Source: Microstegium vimineum (lineage: Eukaryota > Streptophyta > Magnoliopsida > Poales > Poaceae). Taken from it: a DNA stretch of 64,000 bases. The stretch lies in assembly GCA_022036555.1 (NCBI GenBank), contig CM039133.1:41182718-41246717 (forward strand). Reading direction: 5' to 3'. Under the pieces are notes generated by a model. That model was not told the DNA's origin, searched no databases, and worked only from the letters and a program-made list of their open reading frames with translations. Positions 1-11,299 of this stretch are shown here, in pieces (the first letter of the stretch is position 1; every line of letters starts with the position of its first letter). The position numbers and the translations under genes are program-made.

Positions 1-834
1 GCATCTGTGGCTTGGGCGAGAACAGTTGCATGGTCCTCATAGCTTTCTAGGAGCTCGTCGATGTTCTCGACGTCTTCCGAAGGTCCGCCACCGAGGAAGC
101 CGACTGGCATGAAGGAGAGGTCTTCACGAGTCTGGGTGGACATTGCTACCAACCCCAGAGCTATGATGTGATGTACACTGTGGATGGCGACTTGGTCGAT
201 ACGGCCGTCCGCATCATCAAGGCGTGCCTCGGCGGTTTCTCCCTGGGCATTCACCTTGTTGGCAATCTTGTTCGCCACAATCTTCAGGCGCTCAACCTTT
301 GTAGAGAGCGCTGAACAAAAGAATACGAATCGGGTGAACAGATGGAATCAGAAGGGGGGAAATCGAGTGAGATTTATTACTAACCGGCAATGGCATCGCA
401 GAATTGCTTCCGTTGGTCCTCCCATTCAAGTTGGTCGATGTCGTATTGCTTGGAGATCTTCTCCAATTCTCCTCGGGCTTCGTTCCTTTCCTTGATAAAG
501 GTGACCGCCTCTCTGTGGGTGTAAGGGGCATCCATGACACCCGAATCCAAATCCCAGGGATTGGAGTGGTAGGAGCCTGAAAAATCGGTGGAGCCGGATG
601 ACGGAGTCCCCGGCTAAGCTGTTGTTGCCGCAGGGAAAGGAATGCTCTGGCTGGTGGAGATAACCCTTATCCTGATAAGTAAGAACAGAAATCAGAGCTA
701 GAAAGATGAACAAGGAGTGGAACTGCAAGGGGGCAAGAAGTCGATTCTCACCCGCGTTGTCAACAACGCCATGCTCGGCTTCCTTCGGCTTCTCCTTCGG
801 TAGGGCGCTTGCTGCGACCGTTGCCTCCCGCCAT
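1..834 (-). CDS. Antisense ORF of the Tat-type element, 5' exons, partial
   Basis: The ATG at 834 opens a peptide beginning MAGGNGRSKRPTEGEAEG, with a GTGAG donor near 750. A later exon reads TPSSGSTDFSG and SYHSNPWDLDSGVMDAPYTH, followed by a charged helical stretch (FIKERNEARGELEKISKQYD), and ends at a GT donor at 384-383. A 74-nt intron leads to an acceptor at 312-311. The last exon (310 to the window edge) reads VERLKIVANKIANKV and then an acidic stretch. Reading frames agree across that intron, which supports real splicing. Exon 1 is one base out of the frame that would give a sensible C-terminus (EAEHGVVDNAG), so there may be a small indel. No enzymatic domain is visible. The product is probably coiled-coil and its function is unknown. 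Confidence 0.5.
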
Positions 835-946
835 TGCTACTGTAGAGGTTAGGGTTTCCCTCTGGATTGGTTTGAGCAGAGAGAGTGAGGTGACGGAGAT
901 GAGAATGCTTAACTTGAGTTGTTGATGGAGGCCGAGAAAGAGGGTT

Positions 947-954
947 TATTTATA
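947..954 (-). promoter_or_regulatory. TATA box of the antisense gene
   Basis: On the minus strand CTATAAATAAACC lies 113 nt upstream of the ATG at 834, with pyrimidine-rich leader sequence after it. This suggests the antisense gene has its own promoter inside the element. Confidence 0.55.
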
Positions 955-1274
955 GGCCGAGTGAAAGGCAGTGGTGTATGTCTCGGAGTAGTGGGATGAG
1001 AATGTCAAACGACGAGCTAGGGTTTTTCCCTCTTAGATGGGCCGTTACTAGACTGGGCCAAGCTCGGATAAGTCAAGAGTCGCTCGGCTATATCCCTGAA
1101 TCGGAAAGACGAGAACAATCGGCTATCTCAAGGCAGTCGGCTATGTTCTAATCGGGAAAATAAAGGAGCTGATTATATTCTCATATAGACAGAAGTGTAT
1201 AAAGATGAAGAGTAAAACATTCGATTGTTCAGAGACCGAATGTGTCATGGTTAATCTATTACAAGCCTATGATT

Positions 1275-4200
1275 CTACTCGCTCAGAAGCTGGTTAATGG
1301 TGTCTAAGGCCTCGGCTTTGATTCGGCTGACATTGTTCAACACTTTCTGATCTTCATCTTTAGAGCTTTGGATACTGAACAACTTTGCTTTGATCTGTTG
1401 GTCTTCTTTGAGGATAGTTGATATCTTAGATGAAGTTGCCTCTATGGAATTCGGCAGATCTTTCATCTTGGCTTTGTGAGATTGAATTCTAGCATTCAGT
1501 TCGGTTAACTGAGCCTCCAGTCTGATTTTCTCATCATCTATGACTTTCAGCTCAGGCTCCAAAGTTGCTAGTGAATTCTTGGCAGCTTGAATTTGGGAAT
1601 GCAAGAATCTAGCTTCTTGTTTCTTTAGGGATCTATTATGCTGCACGACAGCTCTGGAGGCTATATTTTTATTGGCTCTCTTCACCACAGCAAAATGATC
1701 ATCAAGGTGAGCTGCAGATTCTAGAGAAGCTTTGAGATCAGATGGGAGGTCCTAGTTGATAAGCTCGAGAAGGTCTCTTATCTGATCTGAGTCTTGGACC
1801 AGAGTGTTGATATCCTTGTTCAGCAGATTAGCTATATCTTTTAGCCGAGCTTGATTCTCCGTTGACAGAGTTTGTTGAGAGGTAGCTTCTTCACCCTTTT
1901 CACTGATGTAATCCTCAACAGTGAAAGAGTAGCTGGTAGTCGGCTTAAAGGTGATCTTGAAGGAGAGAGAAGTGTTAGCTGACTGGATGAGTGTACTAAA
2001 AGAATAGCTTAAGGCAAGATGTTACCTGCTGTGTTGATTGATCATCAAGATGGGCGGTGCTCTGGTTGAGGGTTTGATTGGGTATTCAGAGATGGTGAAC
2101 CTGGAGTTAGACCAGAGGAGGGTTCTTCTGCTAAATTATCTATAATTTTATCTATTTCCAATAATGCAGATGATAAAGTATAAGAGCAGGAAGTAGGTAT
2201 CATATAAAGAGAAAGAAGTGATCAGCCGAATGATGTTACCAATGTGCCTGGCAGTTTCATGGGCATGTATGCCTTCGGCTTCATGAGCTTCTGTATATTC
2301 AGCTTCGTGAACTTCTGCATCTTCAGTAGAGGCTTGAGGAGGAATATCCACTATTGTTGATACATTGCTTGATCCTGGAATTTCAACATGTGGCTGCAGT
2401 AGAGGTGATTGGTATGAAGACGGTCAGAGTTGTTGCCGAATGAGATTTATTGCCGAATGAAAGATTCATACCTTGGGAGACCGCTTGACTATTTTGGACC
2501 TTGTCTTTCTGGACACACTAATATTCTCAAATGCCTTCCTTTTACCTTTTCCTCCTGAAGGTGCAATAGCCAAGACTGCAGGGATCTTTATGAAGGTTGC
2601 TAGAATTGGAGCATCAAAACTCAGGGTAGGTTTGGGCCCAGCTGGGTAGTACAGGGTTACTTTGGTAAGAGGAATAGGCTCAAAATCCTGTGCATAACAA
2701 GATGTTGAAGTGAGAAGTAAATTCAATGCAGAAAGTGATAAGTACAATGAAATTACCTCATTATCAGAGGCAAATTGGAGTTGTAGGTCCTAGCATAGAG
2801 AGTGCACTGGTGTGTTGAAGATATGAGTGTGCCATTCTTGCCACCAAACAAAAGGGGATGAGCAGCATCTACTAGCCCAAATGGAGAGGGTTCATATATT
2901 GGCAATTCTCATCCAAACTCAGACTTTTTTGGCTTCTATTTCATTTTTTATCAACTCCCTGAATCTTATGGTTGTTGAAAAGAAAGGTCTTGGGGGCAAT
3001 TGTCCACATCCTAATTGCCTGGCTACCATGTTTGGGTGATAAAATTCATAGGTAGATTGCACTAATCTCCCATGATGGAATTCGGCTGGTAAGATGCAGG
3101 GTTTGATGAAGTAGTTGAAAACCTCTGTGGATACCTTATCAGAACAGTCAGATTCATAACTGAATTTGTAGGGGAGAGTTAAGTTATCATTTTCTCTGTA
3201 AAGGAGCCAAAGCACGTTGTCAAAACCCTTGAAGAACAGCTTGAAGAAGTGACCAACATCCATGTCAATACTGATGGAAGATGTTGCTTCTCCATAGGTC
3301 TGACAACCCTTAACTCTTGTTGTGCTGCCTTCAACATAGTTTACTGAAGGGAAGCTCAGGTTATGAAGGGGCACAGAGATTATCTGATGCATGTACAGTT
3401 CAACCACATCTGAACAAACCACCAAGGGCCACTTACACAAGAAATCTCCCCACCGTGGTACATCTGGGCAGTGATCTGGTGCATCATGTGATAAACAGAT
3501 CCTAAGAGATATTTACCCAGGGGAATCAGAGCGCCTGCAGCTAGGTTCTCAGCCATCACCATGTGATTTAAGGTTGGCTCATTGGATTTTCCACAGAAGA
3601 TGAATCTGCACAGCCACATGTTCATGAAGGCCCTGCACTCTTTGTCAAGAATAGCACCGGATGTGTCCATATAGGTCTGAATATACCTAACCCATCCACC
3701 TTCGGATTTAACAGCTTTCTGGCTACTTTTGATCTTGTACTTGAAGGGGTATACTGGTTGTGACACATTTAGGCCGGTCATCATGAAGACATCGGCCAAA
3801 GTGAAAGTCTCATACCATGGCCAAAGACAAAGGCATTGATAGCATCAGACCAAAAGTGAGAAGCTGCTATCAGAAGGGATTCATTTCTAGGCGTTTCTGA
3901 CAGAGACAATTCCAAACAGTGGTTGATGTCCTGATTATGCCAGTAGCTACTACTCTTATCCAGCATCCTTCGGTACCAGTTTCACCATCCGGCGATTGGG
4001 GGAAACGGCCATGTCTTGAAGGTATTTGGCCATTGGTTTGGTGAAGTGACTCTAGACTTGAAGGGAATTCTCGAGGTTTCCTTCTCAATGATCTCAGTTG
4101 GGTTGGGATCTCCCATTGGACCAAGAAGGTAGGAATCAGGGTTTGCAGCATAGGGGATCAAAATCTGGCTCTTGTATTCCTTCAAAGAGATCGAGAAGTA

Positions 4201-4295
4201 AAATGAATCGGGAAAGAAGCAAGAAAATCAATCAAGAATTGTCAAATGAGTGGAGGTGAATGATTTACCTCTGGAATTTCATCCTGGGTCGCCAT
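1275..4295 (-). pseudogene. Plant mobile domain (aminotransferase-like) protein of the Tat-type element
   Basis: Exon 1 (4295-4269) encodes nine residues, MATQDEIPE, and ends at a GT donor. The next exon continues EYKSQILIPYAANPDSYLLG and reaches FKTWPFPP. The body at 3966-2919 carries the motifs I associate with the plant mobile domain found in grass transposon proteins: FTLADVFMMTGLN, GPWWFVQMWLN, YMHQIISVPLHNLSFPSVNY, IDMDVGHFFKLFFKGFD and EFYHPNMVARQLG. Downstream exons hold a basic stretch (2466-2747) and a coiled coil (1275-about 1750). Breaks are visible: a TGA after FPPIAGW near 3980, one-base shifts near 3818 and 3400, and a TAG near 1750. This copy therefore looks inactive. The role of the domain in these elements is not settled. 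Confidence 0.7.
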
Positions 4296-4430
4296 TGAAG
4301 ATTCGAGGTGAATTCGAGAACGTGCTGGAGCTTGGATTTTTTGAGTGGCGGCTGCGGAATTGAACAGTGTTGACCTAGAAGAAAGGGGAAGCGTGTGGTC
4401 AATTTTAGAATAAAATGACTTTTATCCCAA

Positions 4431-4445
4431 AATTGAGGGGGCATG
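4431..4445 (+). other. Polypurine tract before the 3' LTR
   Basis: AATTGAGGGGGCATG directly precedes the LTR start TGTTAACAC. This is the usual position of the plus-strand primer of an LTR retrotransposon and fixes the element's orientation. Confidence 0.6.
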
Positions 4446-5899
4446 TGTTAACACTGGATTTTGGCACGCTTAAGAAGATGACAGGTGGGACAGTGCGTAG
4501 TGAATTTTACAGAGACAAATGTTCAGAGCAATCGGCAAGTGTTCGTGCGGTCGGCTGATTTCCAAGGATTCGGCAAGTGTTGATGCGGTCGACTGATTTC
4601 CAAAGATTCGGCAAGTGTTCGTGCGATTCGGCAAATGATCGTGTGGTCGGCTATTCTGAGGAAGGGCAATTTTCCATTGAAGAAGCGATGAAAACGGCAA
4701 GTAAGAGCCGATCGGGCAACGAAGATCGCGACAATTAAGGCAATAAAGACTCCAAGGAAAAACTAGAGTCAAAGATGTCGTGTTTTTCCTTTAATGTTTT
4801 GTAGTTGTGTCCTTTTAGGACTCATGTCATGACCAGGGTATAAATATAAACCCTTAGCCATTGTAAAACTGTTCACAACCAAATCAATACAACCGGCCCC
4901 GTGCCAACTTCGAGTCCTTGTCGCGTCGTCGAGTTCTTCGAGAGGAATCATCGATCCATCGACCTCCGTAAGTCCCGGCAACCTTGTTATCATGTCTAGT
5001 ATCATGCAGTGGATTTAGACGCTGATGCAAGTAGTCTTGTTTGTTTTCAATGATCATGCGTCGGATCCTTGCTTGACAATCAAAAAGTAGTCGCTTATGT
5101 TTCATTTACGAGTAGATACCGTGCGGCAGGCGTTTGCTCGATATGCTTAGCAAAAGCAAGATAGTTATCGGCTCTATTAGATTTGGCAAGATCTAGTAGA
5201 TTCATTAAGTTATCACGTGTTGCATGTTTTCAGATATTTTATATATTTGTAACACTCTTTTGCCCAATCTAGATTTGATACGGTTCGGCTCTATTCTTTC
5301 TTATAGATCTATTTATGCATTAACAGTTATTGCTCTATAAATAGATCTTATGTTCATAATAGCCGAATTAGTTTAATCTAGATCGCTACGTGTTGCGGGT
5401 TCATGTATGTTAACTACATTTAAGCTTTTGATAAGGTTGGGTGTCGTGCGGCAAATACAAACTTTGGATTAGTTTGATTGTGTTTGCTTACATGTTCCTT
5501 CATCATGGATCCCAACTCGGTTGGATTGCCGAGCTTGGTTACGCTTTAGCTCATAGTTAATTATGATTTCGTCCAAACGTACTTTTCTTATGCATGCATG
5601 TTCGGCAATCAACGTTTTACGTGCTCTGTGTTTGTTTTAGCCGAATGATCTATAAGACTTGTTGGCAGACAGCTTCTATAGTTGTATGTCGTCGTAAGTG
5701 GCTTCAGGGCCGTATATATGGAACTGTCTGGTCTCACCCGGCATGTTCCAGTTTTGTATCTAATGATTTTGTCCCTTGTTAGTTTCAGGTCAAACTGAAT
5801 GGCACGTTTCCGGATTTCGAAACACCCGGGCACCCGATTGAAGCCACGCTTTCCGGCTTGTTGTGTATTAGGCACAGTGCGCCACATTTTGTGTCAACA
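4446..5899 (+). repeat. 3' LTR of the Tat-type element
   Basis: The segment starts TGTTAACA and ends TGTCAACA, giving the short inverted ends expected of an LTR. It is 1,454 bp, follows a polypurine tract and holds a strong TATA box. The 5' partner is outside the window, so the ends rest on the terminal motifs only. Confidence 0.65.
4839..4850 (+). promoter_or_regulatory. TATA box in the Tat-type LTR
   Basis: TATAAATATAAA occurs about 390 bp into the LTR, in the place expected for the element promoter. Confidence 0.6.
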
Positions 5900-6156
5900 A
5901 TTTGTATAGTTCTAGTTTAGCCCCCCCCCCCTCTCTCCCAAACTTGTAAGTTCGTTTGTTTTCTTCTTTATAAAATCGTTTTGCCTGCCGTAGGGAACTC
6001 ACCCATGGTTATTTGCGTCAAAAAAATTTAGATCTAGCTGAGCTCTACAATTTTGATATATATTTTTTCTTCATGTGACTTCAATAAAACATATGAACAC
6101 TATGTTAATAATCTCTCCGTCGTAAATTATAAATCGTTCTGACATTCTTAGGTAAG
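5900..6156. other. Spacer, then the broken first unit of the downstream array
   Basis: A run of C is present at about 5921-5931. From about 6026 the sequence matches the module seen again near 17862, 19982 and 22296 (TTTAGATCT.GNTGAGCTCTAC). It is interrupted at 6156 by the gypsy insertion, and the same module resumes at 15663. Confidence 0.65.
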
Positions 6157-6589
6157 TGTTGGGGATATTACCTCGGCATATCCCCAGGGACCTTATGGGC
6201 TTGCCGACCAGGACACGGCCCAACCCGCAAGGCCTTGCGGCACACGACCAGCCCACCGTGCTCGCTAGGGACTCCAAAGAAGTCTTGCTCGCCAAGGAAG
6301 GTCCTAGTAGATAGACTCGGATATCTTGCCATAGGGAACCGATCGTAATCTGTTAGGATATGGAAATTGTAACCCTGCTCCCCGGCTATATAAGGCGAGC
6401 AGGGACCCCCCCTCAAAAACTCACACATAACCTCTCTCAGATCATCTACAGATCTTGTAACCTAATACGCAAGATCAATCCAGCCACCAAAACACAGGGC
6501 GTAGGGTATTACGGCGACTTGCCGACCTGAACCTGTATAAATTGTCGTGTCTACGCTCTCTGTGTTACGCTTGATTGCCGTCGCCACAC
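6157..6589 (+). repeat. 5' LTR of the older gypsy element
   Basis: It starts TGTTGGGGATATTACC and aligns over its full length with 15230-15662. A TATA box (TATATAAG) sits at 6387-6394. After its end comes leader sequence containing TTGGTGCGCCAGTAGGGGG, typical of the region just before gag in grass gypsy elements. Confidence 0.85.
6387..6394 (+). promoter_or_regulatory. TATA box in the 5' LTR
   Basis: GGCTATATAAGGCG lies in the middle of the LTR and is conserved in the 3' LTR at 15460-15467. Confidence 0.65.
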
Positions 6590-6632
6590 CTGCGCCTAAA
6601 ATCTACTACCGTAGGGTACCCCTAGGTAGACT

Positions 6633-9043
6633 GTGACACGTATTTCGTCGACAGTTGGTGCGCCAGTAGGGGGTGTGTGCATCGACTTCATGGCTCGTCA
6701 ACCGGTTACTTTTCCGGATTCGATGGTCCTCCCGGCGACCGGAACCGTGCTCCAGATCGGATCTATGTCCTGGACCGTCGGATCTACTCCACGCGGCGCA
6801 GACGCGCCGCTGCCCGTACGTCGCTCCGCTGCGCCGACACACCATCTGCGAAAGAAGATCGACATCGATGACCTGGTCGACGCCATCGATCGCTCCAGCA
6901 GCGGTATCATGGATTGCCTCGACCTCGTGCAGGTGGCACGACGCCGACTCTCCGGCCACCACGACCGCCGACCATGCCGCCGCCGGTCTTCGCCGAAGAC
7001 GATGGCCACGACGACCAGGGACACTCGCCCCTCTCAACCAATGCCTTATGGGCTCAGTAATCAGGCCGCTGCTTTCCAGCGCCAAATGTACCGATCGGTC
7101 TCCGACCAGATCCCGGTAGCTCCGATCGTGAACACCGTCGTCATCTCTGCGATCTCCAGTGACTCCGACTAGGCAGTATCCCTCGGTGGCGCGGTCTCTT
7201 CAGGCTCGGTCGCTACCACGAGGCCTGAAATAGCGGATTCCTCCGGATCGACCAGCGAATTCCCAGAGTTCCCCCCATGCTTCGGGGGATGATTTTTCAA
7301 GTCTCCACCGATAGCGCTCCCCGCGACAATGAGATGGAGGCCGATCATATCGCAAGAGAGCAGCGCAACATCGAGCGTGCACAACGACGTGAACAGGAAC
7401 GACTTCCACGTGAACAGCGCGAGCGGGACCAGAGAAACGGAGGTCGCATGCCAGGATGCAATCTCCAGCACGAGTTTGACCAGATAGGTAATGTTCCAGT
7501 ATACCCAACCCTAAGCGCCAATCTGGCCGCAGCAACCTGCAAGTTGTCCAAACTCCCAACCACGCCAGAGGTCGAGAAGATAGGAGCCCATCTCATGGCA
7601 GCAGTGGTCTAGGTAAACAAAGCGGCTTGCCCAACAGAATTCTCTGACCAGTCTCACAGCAGAAACCACTCCAGAAGCCCTCTGCAGGAGTACAGGCGAA
7701 GATCTCCACCGCGCGACAGTGAAGCCCACGACAACCCTCGGTGCGAGCGAACACTGGAGCAGGCACGCCGAAGTCCTCCACGGGAGTACACGTGAAGATC
7801 CCCCCACGAGACGACGGGGAACGCGGCAACCCGTGGCGTGAACGAACACCGGAGCCGGCGCGATGAAGCCCTCCGAGGGAGTACGGACACAGATCTCCGC
7901 GGTATGACGATAATCGTCGACGCGACCTAACACCACCACCTATTGGGAAGTTGCGTCCTCTCTCCCCTCGCCTGCGCGCTATCCGGTGGCCCCTAAATTT
8001 CAGAGTAATGTCCGTGGACAAGTACGATGGCAAGGTAAACCTAGAGCAATGGGCATCCACCTACGAGATCGCCGTATACGCTTTGGGAGGAAACCAAGAC
8101 GTCATGGCAAACTACCTACCGGTGATGTTGTTGACCTCAACCAACAGTTGGCTCCAGAAGATCCCCGAAGGCACAATCAATAGCTAGGAACAGCTCAAGG
8201 AAATCTTCATCAAGACGTCCAAAGCCACGTGTGTCCAGCCAGGGACACGTTATGACTTGGAAAACGTCCGCTAGAGGAGCAACGAGAGTCTCCGCGAGTA
8301 CATCAGGCGTTTCTCCGATAAACGCTTAAGCATCAGAGATCTCCGATCCGGAGGCCATCGCCATCTTCTCCAACGGTCTACGAGCCGACGAGCTCAGAAA
8401 CAAATTGGCACGGAAGAACGTGACAACCATAGAAGAACTCATGACGATTGCGAATCCTTATGCCAACCAAGATGACGTAGCACGAAGTAGGGAGAACAGG
8501 CGACGCTACTCCCGCTCCTCGGAGCGCGAAAGGGATAGGGACCACCGATCAGACTACCGTACCGATGAAAGGGCCGGTGACTACCGGGACTACCGATCGG
8601 GCAACTCCGAGCGTTACCCATAGAGGTACGATCATAGGCGAGACAACTGCTACGTCGCCAACACGAACGCCTGGCCAAAGAAGAACTACGACGCCAGCTA
8701 CGAGAAGATCCTCGACGGCCCCTGTCCCATACACAAGAACTCCAAGAACTCCATGCGTCACTGCAATCTCCTTGAGTCGGCGGTAAAGGGAAGAAACGAC
8801 AAGAGAGCAAGAAAAGACGACCCTGACAAGGGAAGCGACCAAGAACCACCAACACCGGAGTTTCGCCCACCATCAACGACGTACTCCATCTTCGGAGGCA
8901 TCGTGGTTGTTGAAGGAGAAAGGAGACGTCGTCAGGTACGCAAGGATGTCTACTCGGTAGCAGCAACAGGTGAAGGTTCGAACAACACCCGCCACTTAGA
9001 CTGGTCAGAACAACCCATCAGCTTCTCCGGAGAAGACGAGTAG
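6633..9043 (+). pseudogene. Gag polyprotein gene, degraded
   Basis: Fragments in shifting frames cover a gypsy Gag. The N-terminal part (6633-7172) ends at an early stop. A basic, Q-rich helical piece follows (7277-7612). The capsid core begins near 7990: VDKYDGKVNLEQWASTYEIA, then NYLPVMLL and a TAG after GTINS at 8185. The next piece reads EIFIKTSKATCVQPGTRYDL and RSNESLREYIRRFSDKRLS. An RE/RD-rich spacer and a piece reaching HLDWSEQPISFSGEDE (stop near 9043) lead into the protease. Many stops and frame changes mean it cannot make Gag. Confidence 0.75.
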
Positions 9044-9046
9044 ACA

Positions 9047-9402
9047 GATTACAGATACCATGGCCGTTTCCCGCTCATCGTCGATCCAACCATCGCCACG
9101 TGCCGCTTCAGGAAGGTATTGGTCGACGGCGGCAGTGCCCTCAACATTATATTCGCCGATGCCTTCCACCAACTCGAATACTCCAAGAAGGACCTCATGC
9201 CCACGAACTTCTCCTTCTGGGGCATTATCTCGAATAAGGCGTCAACACCGGTAGGCCGGATCACCCTCCCTGTACAGTTCGGCAATCAAGACCACTTCAG
9301 GGTGGAACACATCACCTTCATCGTCGCCGACTTCGAAACGGCCTACCATGCAATATTTGGTCGACCAGCACTCGCCAAGCTTATGGCGGTCCCGCACTAC
9401 AC
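9047..9402 (+). pseudogene. Retroviral-type aspartic protease, cut by insertion
   Basis: The stretch YHGRFPLIVDPTIATCRF is followed by VLVDGGSALNIIFADAFH, where VDGGSALN is the active-site region of Tat-like gypsy proteases. The C-terminal landmark ETAYHAIFGRPALAKLMAVP follows. After VPHYT the frame runs into the LTR that starts at 9403, so the gene stops there. The downstream RT, RNase H and integrase of this element are not in the window. Confidence 0.8.
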
Positions 9403-11172
9403 TGTTGACGGTAATTTCACCATGTTTTTATACCATCAAAACCGTCAACAAAACACTCTTTCTAGGAGCTAGAAAGCAAATACATAATGATTTTTATCAA
9501 ATAAACAGTTCCACATGTCCATGGAGTATTTCTTGTAGGACTATAAGAAATGGAGAGATATGAGCTAGTGGACCCACATAGGGCGGTCGGCCGACCACCC
9601 TATGGGGCCCACCAGCCATCCCAAGCATCCACATGGTAGGAGGGCCCACCTGTCATAGTAAGAGGGTCATTACCCCACTTGTGCAGGTCGGCCGACCTAT
9701 AAATGGCACCCACCAAGATCTCTAGCCACTCCATGACATGTGGGCCATGCTTCTAGAAGGTTGGCAGTGGTCCACATGTCATAGGGGGGTCGGCCGACCC
9801 CCCCAAGGTGACTTGGCGGCCACTCCTCTCTCCCACGCTGGCCATGATCCAGAAAAAACACTCCCAAGTGATCCTCCACCATTGGATCAACTTCACATGG
9901 ATCCATGGGCCCGCAAGAGTACAAATCGACGTCCAGAAGAGGTCCAACTTGTGCACACCCACTCCAAGACAGGTGGGCCATCTTCTAGAAGGACTGGGGT
10001 GGTCCCACCACCCATAGGGGGGTCGGCCGACCCCCCCTAAGGCCCATGGGGCGTCCACCTCCTTTGCATGACACCATGCAAAGAAGCACATGCTCAATTC
10101 CTCTCCTCCCTTGATCTGAAGGCGGTTGGGATCCAAGGGCTCTCATCACCCATCACGTGGATCGATGGCGTGGCGGTGGAGTAGCCCCTACTCCACCTCT
10201 CCACTATAAATACCCCCTCACTCCCTCTCATTCAAACCACACCACAAGGAGGAGCTCTCCACTCTCTCTCAAGATGTAGCACTTGTAGTAGTGTTAGTGT
10301 TGTTAGGAGTTAGAGTGAGCCTCTGGTCTTCAGCTCTAGTCTTCCAGGAGGTCTGGTATGCTTCTAGTATTTATTTCTCTCTTTGTAAGACTTGAGTTAT
10401 TTTATATAGTTATCTTCTCTACTTTGCCTTAGTACTTTAATTTATTGCAACATGACTAGTTATGTTGTATTGGTTGTTAGCATAGTCATAGTTGTTTGAT
10501 AGTAAGATAATGGTAGTATACCTTTGCACTGGTTCACCTCCCTTAACCCGGTGCTCTAATCAATTTCACCGAACATCAGATTAGAGTAGTGAGATATAGT
10601 GTAGACATGGTGTCTAGACTATACGCTTACCTGTGTCTGCGGCTTGTCCAACGGTTTGTTTGTGGTACCTAGTAGGGGTGACAGACCTATCTAGGCTTTG
10701 ATCCCACCACATTCGGCCAAGTTCTTAAAGCATAGGCCTTCTTGTGCTAGGCGGTTTAGCACCCTTCTCATCCCTTTCTGTTGCTAAGTGGCCTAGTGGC
10801 CCGACGTGCAATTGTGTATGAATATTGTTCTTGCTTGATATGACTTGTCTTGCTAAGTTAGAACCATGCAAGTAGAGATAGATAGTTGGAAACCTTATGC
10901 TCGCTCGATGTCCTCCTCGCTCACTAAACTACTCTGTATCATTGGAACTTCTCCTGTGTGTCATTGCACTTATCATATATATCATTTACCCCTACCATAG
11001 TTTAGTTGGTATATTAGTTAGTGGATCACCATGGTTAGCTATCATATTCTTTAACCATTGCTTCCCTGAGGATAAATACGATACCCTGGAATACTCCTGG
11101 GTGAAATGCTACAACGGTATTTCTGTGCGCTTGTGGAATATTCTACATGAGCATAATAAATACCAACAAACA
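9403..11172 (+). repeat. LTR, plus orientation
   Basis: It begins TGTTGACGGT right after the protease codon for T in VPHYT and ends AACAAACA. TTCTGGCGTCATTGCTAGGG follows, the usual sequence just inside the 5' LTR of grass gypsy elements. The TATA box CACTATAAATACC is near 10203. It contains four copies of the palindrome GGTCGGCCGACC. Confidence 0.7.
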
Positions 11173-11299
11173 TTTCTGGCGTCATTGCTAGGGAAGCAAT
11201 TGGCGAAAGATGTTGATACTAACTTTGATGTCTGTTGACACTTCTTAGCATCGTACCACAAATAGAGATAAATGCCTACTCCCGGCGCGGCGCCAGAAA
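11173..11299. other. Junction between the two head-to-head LTRs
   Basis: It contains the GGCGTCATTGCTAGGG leader on the plus strand and TTCTGGCGCCGCGCCGGGAG on the minus strand. Two primer-site-proximal leaders therefore abut here. The short stretch between them matches nothing else I recognise. Confidence 0.6.

Larger units (their letters stand above)
1..5899 (+). mobile_element. 3' part of a Tat-type Ty3/gypsy element
   Basis: The right end is a long LTR (4446-5899) preceded by a polypurine tract, so the element reads on the plus strand and its gag-pol should lie left of the window. Between the window edge and the LTR there are no sense ORFs. Instead two multi-exon ORFs lie on the minus strand, each with its own start. 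Antisense extra ORFs with a plant mobile domain between pol and the 3' LTR are a known property of grass Tat-lineage elements such as Grande. The lineage is inferred from that layout, since no pol is visible here. Confidence 0.7.

Noticed and set aside
2827..3039. Plus-strand ORF of 70 codons
   Set aside because: It lies antisense to the recognised plant mobile domain sequence.
9697..10136. Overlapping 70-127 codon ORFs on both strands
   Set aside because: They lie inside an LTR and are open only because of GC-rich palindromes.
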